Part shown: positions 36,182 through 45,282 of the stretch, piece by piece
Layout of the letters: each line of letters opens with the position of its first letter
Position numbering within the stretch: position 1 is the stretch's first letter
Assembly: GCA_910588295.1 (NCBI GenBank)
Contig: CAJUQO010000001.1
Span: forward strand, 87,911 to 151,910
Direction: 5' to 3'
DNA length: 64,000 nt
DNA from: an uncultured Lachnospiraceae bacterium
Lineage (GTDB): Bacteria; Bacillota; Clostridia; Lachnospirales; Lachnospiraceae
Notes under the pieces: model-generated
The model's input: only the letters and a program-made list of their open reading frames with translations
Database searches by the model: none
What the model was told of the DNA's origin: nothing
Program-made: the position numbers and the translations under genes

Positions 36182-38383
36182 CTAAAGATGCAGAACCTCC
36201 CGCACCAGCTTTTCCAGAAGCGCAACGTTCAGGGGCTTGGCCATATGGGCGTCCATCCCGCTCTCCATGGATCTTTTTTTGTCCTCCTCCAGCGCATTGG
36301 CCGACAGGGCTATGATCGGTATGCCGGCCAGCCGGGCATCCTCCAACTCTCGGATCGCCCGGGCCGCCTGATAGCCGTCCATGACCGGCATCTGGATATC
36401 CATGAGGATCAGGCCATAAGTCCCGGGCCGGGACTGCCTCACCATGTCCACGGCGACCTGCCCGTTTTCCGCCGTATCCACCGTAAAGCCATCACCTTCC
36501 AACAGTTCCATCTCTATCTCCTGGTTGATCTCGTTATCCTCCACCAGAAGAATTTTTTGCTTCATCAATGATTCCTCCGGAGCCTGGGATCCGTCGGAAA
36601 GCGCCCCTGTCCTGCCTCGGGCATTCTGACGGCGCAGGCTCAGCGATATGGTGAAACGGCTTCCCTTGCCGCTCGTACTCTCCACCTTAATGTTTCCTCC
36701 CATAGCATCCACGATATTTTTGGCGATCACGAGTCCCAGCCCCGAACCCAGGACGCCTCCCATGGTGGTATTTTTCTCCCTCTCAAAAGGTTCGAAAATA
36801 TGTCCCACAAATTCCTCGCTGATGCCGATCCCATTATCCTCCACCACAAACTGGTAAAGGGCGTAATCTGTCAGAATATTTTCCTTTTCCGTAACACAGA
36901 CAGTAACCTTACCGCCCGGGTTCGTATATTTTACCGCGTTATCCGCCAGACGCATGAGAATATCGCCAATCTTCTCACCATCCGAGAACACCTCGTCATG
37001 TATCATACCCGACAGATCCACCTGGAAAGAAATCTCCTTTTTCTTGGCAAACTCCAGCAGATCCCTTCGCACTCCCGCCACGATATCAGACAGGCGGCAG
37101 GGTTCCTCCTCAACATGTCCGTCCCCAGCCTCCAGCTTGGTCAGTTCCAGCACATCCATGAGAATAAGCAGGAGCTGATTGTTGGAAGTCTCGATCTGTT
37201 TCAGATATTCGCCGGCTTTTCCCGGGTTGTGTATATATTTTTTAGCAAGAGTGGTAAAACCGATGATGGCGTTCATTGGCGTCCGGATATCATGGGACAT
37301 ATTGGACAAAAACGTGTTTTTGGCCGCGATGGTTGCTTCCGCTTTCTTTAATGCCTCCTCCAAAACCTTTTTTCGCTCCATCTCGCGGATCATTTCCTGA
37401 TCCACATTCCGATAGCCCAGCACAATCTGAGAACCGCGTTGATCCTTCCCCACATCTACAACGCGGAGCTGCTGGTATTTGACACGGCCATCCTCCACGA
37501 TCCTGTAATTTACATAGAAACTTTTTTCTTCCGCAAGGTTTTTGCAGAGCGCCGCCGGCCGCACGGCTTCCGTCAGGATCCCGCGATCCTCGACATGCAC
37601 CCAGTTCTGCACAAAACGGTCATGGATTTTCCCGAACTCGGCGAGGGAACATTCCGACTTCACAGGCGGATCTACGCGGTGGCTCATTCTGTAAGGCGTC
37701 AGGCTGTCCGCATCCAGATCGGCATAAAATATAGATTCATAATCAATACTCAACCCCTCGATGGTTTCGATCCGACGCATATATTCCCGGTTGATCAGGG
37801 CCATTTTCTCGCTGTATCTCTCAATCTGATCGTCTTTCTGCTTTTTTTCGCGAAGAAATGCTTTCCGCTCCTCCATCTGAAGAATTTTCTTGTCTGTAAC
37901 ATCGATAACAAAAACATAAAAAACGCCGCCGGACAGGTCGCTGCGTATAAAATGGCCGTAATCATCCAGCCAGCGTATTTCTCCATCCCTGCGGATAATT
38001 CTATATTCCACATGATCCAGATCATAACGGCTGTGAGCGATCTGCTCCCGGATGCTCAGCTCTACGGCGTCGAGATCATCCGGATGGACCATCCCCTTAA
38101 ACGAATTCCCGACGAGCTGCCGAAAATCGTTCAGGGAACGGCATCCATATATCCGTATCAGGGCGTCATTGGCATAAATGATCTCTTCTTCGCCATCCGC
38201 ACAATAAACGAAAAATCCGCCCGGCATATCCTCCAGGATCTTTTTCGTCCGAAGCATAATACCGGCATTTTGGGTATTCCAAAGAGGGGTATCCTGGCCG
38301 TTTTGCAATGTCTCCCGGATCTGCTCCGCGCCGTTTCCCCCATCCCTGCAGGCATCCTGCCCGTCCAACGTATGGTCTGTCAT
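36182..38383 (-). CDS. Hybrid sensor histidine kinase with PAS domains and receiver
   Basis: This 733-residue signalling protein has no membrane helix, so it probably senses a cytoplasmic cue. Domains in order: PAS with PAC-like YRIIRRDGEIRWLDDYGHF (residues about 50-170), a second PAS-like region (about 215-345), HisKA with phosphoacceptor His364 in SHDIRTP, HATPase with N box DNAVKY and G boxes DNGIGIS and GSGLGL, and a C-terminal receiver with Asp662 in LMDIQMPVMDG. ATG at 38383 is chosen (GGAGAAAGGG upstream). It lies immediately upstream of nagA. The output pathway is unknown. Confidence 0.9.
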   Translation of the reverse strand: MTDHTLDGQDACRDGGNGAEQIRETLQNGQDTPLWNTQNAGIMLRTKKILEDMPGGFFVYCADGEEEIIYANDALIRIYGCRSLNDFRQLVGNSFKGMVHPDDLDAVELSIREQIAHSRYDLDHVEYRIIRRDGEIRWLDDYGHFIRSDLSGGVFYVFVIDVTDKKILQMEERKAFLREKKQKDDQIERYSEKMALINREYMRRIETIEGLSIDYESIFYADLDADSLTPYRMSHRVDPPVKSECSLAEFGKIHDRFVQNWVHVEDRGILTEAVRPAALCKNLAEEKSFYVNYRIVEDGRVKYQQLRVVDVGKDQRGSQIVLGYRNVDQEMIREMERKKVLEEALKKAEATIAAKNTFLSNMSHDIRTPMNAIIGFTTLAKKYIHNPGKAGEYLKQIETSNNQLLLILMDVLELTKLEAGDGHVEEEPCRLSDIVAGVRRDLLEFAKKKEISFQVDLSGMIHDEVFSDGEKIGDILMRLADNAVKYTNPGGKVTVCVTEKENILTDYALYQFVVEDNGIGISEEFVGHIFEPFEREKNTTMGGVLGSGLGLVIAKNIVDAMGGNIKVESTSGKGSRFTISLSLRRQNARGRTGALSDGSQAPEESLMKQKILLVEDNEINQEIEMELLEGDGFTVDTAENGQVAVDMVRQSRPGTYGLILMDIQMPVMDGYQAARAIRELEDARLAGIPIIALSANALEEDKKRSMESGMDAHMAKPLNVALLEKLVREVLHL

Positions 38384-38502
38384 GTTATACCCTTTCTCCA
38401 ATGCCGTTCCCTCCCCATCTATCTCGTCATCATATCCCGTCTATACGCGCTTCTTTTATGCAGCCTACCCTCACATGATAGCACACCGGATAAATTGTGT
38501 AA

Positions 38503-38536
38503 ACAAAAGGCAGATGTTCCGCACCTGCCTTTTTTC
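38503..38536. terminator. Terminator after alaS, bidirectional
   Basis: AGGCAG (38508-38513) pairs with CTGCCT (38525-38530), with A4 to the left and T6 to the right. It separates alaS from the kinase-nagA pair. Confidence 0.8.
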
Positions 38537-38543
38537 CATATCC

Positions 38544-41183
38544 CTATTTTAATTGCTCTTCGACCACGCCGGCCACAGCCTGGATAGCTTCATCCACCTT
38601 CTCCGGGATCTTACCGCCGGCCTGGGCCATGTTCGGCCTCCCGCCGCCGCCGCCGCCCACAATCTTCGCCACGGCTTTGATCAGATTCCCGGCGTGGGCT
38701 CCCCGCTTCATGGCCCCGTCAGTGGCCATGGCCATCAGATTCACCTTACCGCCGTTTACGGACGCCAGTACCACGACGCCCTCGCCCAGCTTCTCCCTGA
38801 GCTGGTCGCCCAAGTCGCGCAGGCCGTTCATATCCACGTCCTTCACCGCCGTCGCCAGCACCTTCACACCCTTGATCTCCGCCACCTGATCCATCACATC
38901 CCCAAGGGAATCCTGGGCCAGCCTACTCTTCAGGGATTCATTCTCACTGTGCATCTCCCTGACTTCTGCCTGGAGACGGGTAATTCTGTCCAGAATATCC
39001 GTCGGGCCGCATTTCAATGCCGCCGCGATCCGGTTCATCTCCTGCTCCATGGCCGCATAGTGGGCCGTCACATTCGTCCCTGTCAGCGCCTCGATCCGCC
39101 GCACACCCGCGGCCACGCCGGCCTCGGAGACAATCTTAAAGAAAGTGATGGCCCCCGTATTGGCCACATGGGTGCCGCCGCAAAGCTCCCGGGAGAAATC
39201 TCCCATGGATACCACGCGGACTTCGTCGCCGTATTTCTCGCCAAAAAGAGCCATTGCGCCGGATTTCTTCGCTTCCTCCAGGCCCATTACTTTCGTTTCC
39301 ACAGGAAGGGACGCCTGGATCTCCTGATTGACAATCTCCTCCACCCGGGCGATCTCTTCCCCGGTCATGGCCTGAAAATGAGCGAAGTCAAAGCGGAGCC
39401 TGGAAGGCGTCACCAGAGAGCCCTTTTGCTCCACATGGGAGCCCAGGACTACCTTCAGGGCTTTCTGAAGCAAATGGGTGGCGCTGTGGTTTTTGCAGGT
39501 ATCCTGACGTGATACGGGATCCACCTCAAGAGCCACTGTCTCTCCCGTGCTGATCATACCGGAAACCATCGCGCCCACATGGCCGTATTTGCCGCCCCGC
39601 AATTTGATCGTCTCCCGGACAGCAAACCTGCCATTAGCCGTGCGAATCACACCGGTATCCCCTTCCTGGCCGCCCATAGTAGCATAGAAAGGCGTCTGTT
39701 CCACAAATATCGTTCCCTCCTGACCTTCCATCAGAGAAGAAACGATCTCCGCAGCCGTGGTCATCACCGTAACCTTTGACGTACCGTTTAAGGTATTATA
39801 ACCGCAAAATTCTGTAGTAACCGACGGATCAATTTCATCATAGACCGTGGCTTCCGCTCCCATATAATTTGTCTCTTCACGGCTGGAACGGGCCCGGACG
39901 CGCTGAGCCTCCATTTCTTTGGCAAAACCGTCCTCATCAATCCTGTATCCCTTCTCTTCCAGGATCTCCTTCGTCAGATCCACGGGAAAACCATAGGTAT
40001 CATAAAGCTTAAACGCATCGTGGCCGCTTAAAACTTTTTCATCATTCTCCTGCAGCCGGGACTCCAGTTCTCCGAGAATACGCAGTCCCTGGTCAATGGT
40101 CTTGTTAAACTGGGTCTCCTCATTGGTCAGTACCTTAAAGATAAAATCCTTTTTCTCCTCCAACTCCGGATAACCGTCTTTGGATCCCTCAATCACCGTA
40201 GCGCTCAAATCCGCCAGAAACACGCCGTCAATACCGAGCAGACGGCCATGACGCGCCGCACGGCGGATCAGACGGCGCAGCACATAACCCCGTCCCTCGT
40301 TGGTGGGCATGATACCGTCGGAGATCATAAAAGCAGCAGAGCGGATATGGTCGGTGATCAGTCGGATGGACACATCGTTATCATATTTCTCCCCGTAGGT
40401 CTTGCCGCTGATCTCGCAGACCCGGTTCCGCAGAGCACAGACCGTATCCACATCAAATATAGAATCCACATCCTGCACCGCGCTGGCTAGACGCTCCAAG
40501 CCCATGCCGGTGTCGATATTCTTATTCTGCAGCGTTTCATAATTGCCGTTGCCGTCATTCTCAAACTGGGTAAAAACGTTGTTCCAAATCTCCATATAAC
40601 GGTCACAGTCACATCCCACGGTACAATCCGGCCTGCCGCAGCCATATTTCTCACCCCGGTCATAATATATCTCCGAACAGGGACCACAGGGGCCCGCGCC
40701 ATGCTCCCAGAAATTATCCTCCTTGCCAAAGCGATAGATCCGCTCCGCGGGGATGCCGATTTCTTTATTCCAGATAGCAAAAGCCTCGTCATCCTCCAGA
40801 TATACGGAGGGGTACAGCCTGTCCGCGTCAAGCCCTACCACCTCGGTCAGAAATTCCCAGGACCAGGCAATAGCCTCCCGCTTAAAATAATCGCCAAAGG
40901 AAAAATTACCCAGCATCTCGAAAAATGTGCCGTGGCGGGCCGTCTTGCCCACATTATCAATATCTCCGGTACGGATACATTTCTGGCAGGTCGCCACCCG
41001 TTTCCTGGGCGGAATCTCAGCCCCTGTAAAATAGGGCTTCAAAGGAGCCATCCCCGCATTGATCAGCAGCAGGCTCTTGTCATTTTGGGGAACCAGGGAA
41101 AAACTCTTCATCACAAGATGGCCTTTGGATTCAAAAAAATCCAGGTACATCCTGCGCAATTCATTTACGCCATATTTTTTCAC
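38544..41183 (-). CDS. alaS: Alanyl-tRNA synthetase
   Basis: The 879-residue class II synthetase charges tRNA-Ala. The catalytic domain starts with the GVNELRRMYLDFFESKGH motif and class II motif 2 around HGTFFEMLGNFSFGDYFKREAI. The editing domain has zinc ligands in SATHLLQKAL and LCGGTHVANTG. The C-Ala domain ends with the glycine-rich GGGGGGRPNMAQAGG. RBS GAGGAGGAC precedes the ATG. The 105-base gap upstream is too short for a T-box leader and none is seen. Minus-strand TATAGT near 41235 is a plausible -10. Confidence 0.97.
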   Translation of the reverse strand: MKKYGVNELRRMYLDFFESKGHLVMKSFSLVPQNDKSLLLINAGMAPLKPYFTGAEIPPRKRVATCQKCIRTGDIDNVGKTARHGTFFEMLGNFSFGDYFKREAIAWSWEFLTEVVGLDADRLYPSVYLEDDEAFAIWNKEIGIPAERIYRFGKEDNFWEHGAGPCGPCSEIYYDRGEKYGCGRPDCTVGCDCDRYMEIWNNVFTQFENDGNGNYETLQNKNIDTGMGLERLASAVQDVDSIFDVDTVCALRNRVCEISGKTYGEKYDNDVSIRLITDHIRSAAFMISDGIMPTNEGRGYVLRRLIRRAARHGRLLGIDGVFLADLSATVIEGSKDGYPELEEKKDFIFKVLTNEETQFNKTIDQGLRILGELESRLQENDEKVLSGHDAFKLYDTYGFPVDLTKEILEEKGYRIDEDGFAKEMEAQRVRARSSREETNYMGAEATVYDEIDPSVTTEFCGYNTLNGTSKVTVMTTAAEIVSSLMEGQEGTIFVEQTPFYATMGGQEGDTGVIRTANGRFAVRETIKLRGGKYGHVGAMVSGMISTGETVALEVDPVSRQDTCKNHSATHLLQKALKVVLGSHVEQKGSLVTPSRLRFDFAHFQAMTGEEIARVEEIVNQEIQASLPVETKVMGLEEAKKSGAMALFGEKYGDEVRVVSMGDFSRELCGGTHVANTGAITFFKIVSEAGVAAGVRRIEALTGTNVTAHYAAMEQEMNRIAAALKCGPTDILDRITRLQAEVREMHSENESLKSRLAQDSLGDVMDQVAEIKGVKVLATAVKDVDMNGLRDLGDQLREKLGEGVVVLASVNGGKVNLMAMATDGAMKRGAHAGNLIKAVAKIVGGGGGGRPNMAQAGGKIPEKVDEAIQAVAGVVEEQLK

Positions 41184-41252
41184 GTTTTCGTCCTCCTCAT
41201 ACGTGTTTCATTCAGGTTTCCGTCAGCCAACCCTCACTATAGCAAATCCCGG

Positions 41253-41291
41253 AAAAATCCGCAAGTCATAGGCGGAAATTCCTGCGGATTA
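41253..41291 (-). terminator. Terminator after the membrane hybrid kinase
   Basis: Minus-strand AATCCGCA (41290-41283) pairs with TGCGGATT (41263-41256), followed by TTT. The stem overlaps the kinase stop codon at 41289. Confidence 0.7.
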
Positions 41292-44270
41292 CTTAATCCA
41301 TATCCGCAGCATATCCTCCAGCTTTTCGATATCTACAGGCTTGGATATATGGCCGTTCATCCCCGCCTCCTCCGCTTTCCGGATATCATCCGCAAAAGCG
41401 TCCGCCGTCATGGCAATAATCGGAATATTCGCCAGGTCTTCCCGGCCGGAGGCGCGAATCCTCCGGGCCGCCTCATAACCGTTCATAACCGGCATCTGGA
41501 TATCCATAAAAATCAAATCAAAATAACCGCTTTCATGGGCCAGCACGCATTCTACCGCAAGCTGTCCGTTCAGCGCCAGTTCCACCTGGATACCTACCTC
41601 CTCCAGAAGTTCCGAGGCCACCTCGATATTCAGCTCATTATCCTCCACCAGCAGCACTCGTTTTCCGGAAAAATCCTGCTCCTGGAAAATCTCCAATGCC
41701 GTAACCTGCCTCTCCCGGCCGCCTACGCCCAGCACTTCCCTCAACACTTTCGTCAGCTTGATCTTAAAAAGCGGTTTATCGATAAAAGCATCCACGCCGG
41801 CTTCCAGCGCCTCCTCCTCAATATCCGCCCAGTCATAGGCCGACAGGATAATGATGGGGATATCCTCCCCCACCATTTTCCGGATATCCCGGGCCGTATC
41901 CACGCCGTCCTTCCCCGGCATTTTCCAATCAAGGATCACCACGGAAAAATCCTCTGCCTTTTCTCTGGCTTCCACGATACGTTTTACAGCGGTATCGCCG
42001 TCAAGCACATATTCCGCGTTCATGTGGAGGCTGTTTAAGATCTCACAGGCGCTTTCGCAGGCAGCTTCCTCATCGTCCACCACCAGTACGGAAAAATCTT
42101 CAAAAGCGTCGACATCGTCCTGCATGCTGTCATTCAGCTTCAGATAAACCAGGACGGTAAATGTGGAGCCTACGCCCGGGGTACTCTCCACCTGTATATC
42201 ACCGTTCATCATACGGGCAATATTGACAGCTATAGTCATGCCCAGGCCCGTTCCCTCTATCTTGCCAATGCGGGAATCAGCCGCACGGGAAAACGGTTCG
42301 AAAATAGTATCAATGTAATCCTTTTCCATACCGATGCCGGTATCCGCGAAAACAAATTTGTAATAACCGCTGCCCGATACATGAGATGGTTTCTCCTCAA
42401 TGGAAATACTCACCCTGCCGCCGGACGGTGTAAACTTCACCGCATTGCCCATGATATTCATAAAAATCTGCTGCAACCGCTGTTCATCGCCGATCACATC
42501 CTCATGTTCCAGCTTGGCGATGCTGACATTTAACTGCAGGCCTTTTGCGTCCATCTGTGTATGGAAGATCGTCAGCAGGCTGTCTATGGTATCCGAGAGA
42601 TTAAAGGCATTCTCCGTAAGGCTGACTTTGCCGCTCTCGATCCGGCTCATGTCGAGCACCTCATTGATCAACCCTAGCAAATGCCTGCTGGATACCGTAA
42701 TTTTACCAAGGGCGTCCAAAACCCTCTCTTTCTCATCAATATGCATACCCGCGACGGCAGTCATGCCCAGAATGGCATTCATCGGAGTGCGGATATCATG
42801 GCTCATCCTGGACAGGAAATCACTTTTCGCGTGGTTGGCCGACTCCGCCCGTTCTGCCGCCAGAAGCAGTACCTCCTTCTGTTCTTCTTCCCTGTGGATA
42901 ATCTCGTCAATGCTGCGGACAGCCACCGTGATGGCAGACGGCTGGGATTCTCCCATCTCCGCCACGGTCATGACAGCCGAACACCACTCATACTCGCCAT
43001 CCTCCGCCATCCGCTTGTATTGAAGCTCCAGATGATCCTCCGTCTTAAAACGCTCCAGGATACTGGACAGGTCAAAAAATTTCAGAATGTCCTCCCTGCA
43101 TTCCTCCGCAACAAGCCCCCTGGCAAAACGGCTTGCCATAAATTCCGTCTTATAATCACCGGATTCCGCCTCTTTACCAAGGTGTGGGTAAAGCATCTCA
43201 TACCTGCCCTTTACCACATCAATATAGTAAATAGCCTGATAGGCCCGGGCCGTACCGTTCATGGCATTTTGATACACCCGGTGCCGCACAACCATCTGAT
43301 CGCGTTCGTCCTGAATCATCTGGTTCTGTTTCTCCTGCTTATAGTTCCGAAACGCCTGGAAAACGACCAGCGCAGTCCCCAGGAAAACGAGGCCCAAGCT
43401 TATGTAATTAAAAGTATCGGCGCCGGAAAGGATCTCCTCCTTGGGAATCGTCAGAATCGCTGTCCATCCATTCGCCATCTGATGACAGTACAGGTTGCGG
43501 GCGGCGCCGTCCACATCCCGGATATTTTCCAATACTTGGTTTTCTTTTTTGCTGTCTATCTTCTGTGTAATCCCGGTGATCCACTCCTGAAAATCCTCAT
43601 ACTGATGATCCAGGGATGTCTTGTAATAAAACAATGTCCCCGCCTTGCCGGTCAGATAGTAAGACGCCCCGTCAGGCAGCATCAGATTCCCGTTATTCAT
43701 TTCAAAATAGGAAAACATCAGGTCAATGGCAAGAAAACTTCCCGACCCCGGAACGGCTTTGCACATGGTCACCACGGAAAGCCCTGTCATAGTATCCGTA
43801 TAGACCGGAGAAATATAAGTTTCGCCATTTGCGTCCATCGCTCCCCGGTAATAATCCGTAACTGTAAAATCATATTCCGACATAGCCTCAATTTCCGGGT
43901 CGTTGGACACCATCTGGGCTCCGTCAAAGACCTTGCCGTAAATCTGGATATTATCGGAACCATACATATCCGTCAGCCCGTCCATCAAAGGGTGCAGGCC
44001 CTCCCGGAGTTCCCTAATGGATACACCATCCCGCTCACGCTCCGCGATATAGTTTACGCTGATGGTCAGAATCGTCTCGCACGCGCTCATATTACTCTCC
44101 TCCGATGAAGCGTAATTCTCCACCAGCGTAAGGCCCATTTTGTTGGTGTTCGCCATCAGCGCTTTGCGCAGGACGCCTGTACAAAGCAAAACCACAAAAA
44201 CAAACATCGCCAGCACAATGATATTATTCCGCACTTTTTTTAATAATTTTTTTTCCTTGCCAATATTCAT
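41289..44270 (-). CDS. Membrane hybrid histidine kinase, Cache sensor with two receivers
   Basis: This is a 993-residue membrane sensor. A helix at residues 15-37 and another near 288-308 bracket an extracellular double-Cache-type domain of about 250 residues (for example YYRGAMDANGETYISPVYTDTMTG), which usually binds small metabolites. A PAS-like stretch follows (about 330-470). Then come HisKA with His491 in SHDIRTP, HATPase (NAVKFTPSGG, DTGIGM, GTGLGM) and two receiver domains, the first with VVILDWKMPGKDG and the second with LIFMDIQMPVMNGYE. Both phosphoacceptor Asp are present. It is monocistronic between terminators. Confidence 0.9.
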   Translation of the reverse strand: MNIGKEKKLLKKVRNNIIVLAMFVFVVLLCTGVLRKALMANTNKMGLTLVENYASSEESNMSACETILTISVNYIAERERDGVSIRELREGLHPLMDGLTDMYGSDNIQIYGKVFDGAQMVSNDPEIEAMSEYDFTVTDYYRGAMDANGETYISPVYTDTMTGLSVVTMCKAVPGSGSFLAIDLMFSYFEMNNGNLMLPDGASYYLTGKAGTLFYYKTSLDHQYEDFQEWITGITQKIDSKKENQVLENIRDVDGAARNLYCHQMANGWTAILTIPKEEILSGADTFNYISLGLVFLGTALVVFQAFRNYKQEKQNQMIQDERDQMVVRHRVYQNAMNGTARAYQAIYYIDVVKGRYEMLYPHLGKEAESGDYKTEFMASRFARGLVAEECREDILKFFDLSSILERFKTEDHLELQYKRMAEDGEYEWCSAVMTVAEMGESQPSAITVAVRSIDEIIHREEEQKEVLLLAAERAESANHAKSDFLSRMSHDIRTPMNAILGMTAVAGMHIDEKERVLDALGKITVSSRHLLGLINEVLDMSRIESGKVSLTENAFNLSDTIDSLLTIFHTQMDAKGLQLNVSIAKLEHEDVIGDEQRLQQIFMNIMGNAVKFTPSGGRVSISIEEKPSHVSGSGYYKFVFADTGIGMEKDYIDTIFEPFSRAADSRIGKIEGTGLGMTIAVNIARMMNGDIQVESTPGVGSTFTVLVYLKLNDSMQDDVDAFEDFSVLVVDDEEAACESACEILNSLHMNAEYVLDGDTAVKRIVEAREKAEDFSVVILDWKMPGKDGVDTARDIRKMVGEDIPIIILSAYDWADIEEEALEAGVDAFIDKPLFKIKLTKVLREVLGVGGRERQVTALEIFQEQDFSGKRVLLVEDNELNIEVASELLEEVGIQVELALNGQLAVECVLAHESGYFDLIFMDIQMPVMNGYEAARRIRASGREDLANIPIIAMTADAFADDIRKAEEAGMNGHISKPVDIEKLEDMLRIWIK

Positions 44271-44337
44271 TATAGCAGTTACCTTTTCCTGATTGTTTGA
44301 TTGCCGCAGGGGCTCTTATATCTTTCTCCTATTGTAA

Positions 44338-44366
44338 CAAAAATCCCGACTTTTTCAAGCCGGGAA
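44338..44366 (-). terminator. Terminator after the serine recombinase
   Basis: Minus-strand TCCCG, 12 bases, CGGGA, then five T. The stem is short but well placed after the stop codon at 44418. Confidence 0.55.
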
Positions 44367-44417
44367 AAAATTTGCCGTCAACATATCCTGCGCGCTTGGA
44401 TCCTATTGCCCCAAAGC

Positions 44418-45041
44418 CTATGCAAACATATGTTTCTTTCCTCCTCCGTTTTTGTGAATATTCGCCTTCCTGTAAAATGTCGCCCTTGACAGATTACATT
44501 TCTTCGCGGCTTCTTCTCCTGATATTTCCTTATTGAGCCACATGGCATATACATTTCCAAAATTATCCGGCACAGATGTCTGGGGCCTGCCAAACTGTAC
44601 GCCCCGCAGTTTGGCCGCCTCTATGCCTTCCTTCTGCCGTTCTCGGATATTTTTCCGCTCATTTTCCGCCACAAAAGACAATATCTGGAGCACAATATCA
44701 CTCAGAAAAGTCCCCATCAGATCTTTGCCCCGCCGGGTATCGAGAAGAGGCATATCCAGCACGACGATATCCACCTTCTTTTCCTTCGTTAGAATCCGCC
44801 ACTGTTCCAGAATCTCCTCGTAATTCCGTCCCAGCCGGTCAATGCTTTTGACATAGATCAAATCATCCTCCTCCAATTTTCTAAGCATCCTCTGGTACAT
44901 CGGCCGGTCAAAATCTTTCCCCGACTGCTTGTCTACATAGATGTTTTTCTTCGGTATCTGCCTGCCCACTAATGCCAAAAGCTGTCTGCCCTCATTCTGT
45001 TCCCTGGTGCTTACACGCACATAGCCATATACTGCTCCCAT
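44418..45041 (-). CDS. Small serine recombinase (resolvase/invertase family)
   Basis: This 207-residue protein has an N-terminal catalytic domain with nucleophile Ser11 in YVRVSTREQNEGRQ, the Arg-rich RLGRNYEEI motif, and IRERQKEGIEAAKLRG in helix E. A C-terminal helix-turn-helix (ISGEEAAKKCNLSRATFYRKAN) follows, the Hin/Tn3-resolvase layout. ATG at 45041 follows AAAGGAGG by five bases. It is not linked to an obvious transposase, invertible segment or res site within the window. It could be a domesticated recombinase or the resolvase of a vanished element. Confidence 0.88.
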   Translation of the reverse strand: MGAVYGYVRVSTREQNEGRQLLALVGRQIPKKNIYVDKQSGKDFDRPMYQRMLRKLEEDDLIYVKSIDRLGRNYEEILEQWRILTKEKKVDIVVLDMPLLDTRRGKDLMGTFLSDIVLQILSFVAENERKNIRERQKEGIEAAKLRGVQFGRPQTSVPDNFGNVYAMWLNKEISGEEAAKKCNLSRATFYRKANIHKNGGGKKHMFA

Positions 45042-45221
45042 TTCTTCCTCCTTTGTGCGACTGATCAAATATGCCTCAAATTGTTTTATGCAATTACCCA
45101 TTTTGCTTACAAATCGCATAAGAACTGCACAAAACATGCACATTTTAACACACACGGGAATAAACAGCCCATTCCGCATACGCAGACAGACTATCCGAAA
45201 CGGCTTTACATCTGTCCTACA

Positions 45222-45270
45222 GGAAAAAACTGCCGTATCCTTTTTTCATCAGGAGAACGGCAGCTTTTAA
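45222..45270 (-). terminator. Terminator of the tetrapyrrole operon
   Basis: Minus-strand CTGCCGT (45263-45257) pairs with ACGGCAG (45236-45230) and is followed by six T. It lies 13 bases past the hemL stop. Confidence 0.85.
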
Positions 45271-45282
45271 CTACAGCCTTCT

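Noticed and set aside
41184..41288. T-box leader upstream of alaS
   Set aside because: The gap is only 105 bases, no T-box sequence is visible, and most of it is the terminator of the preceding gene.
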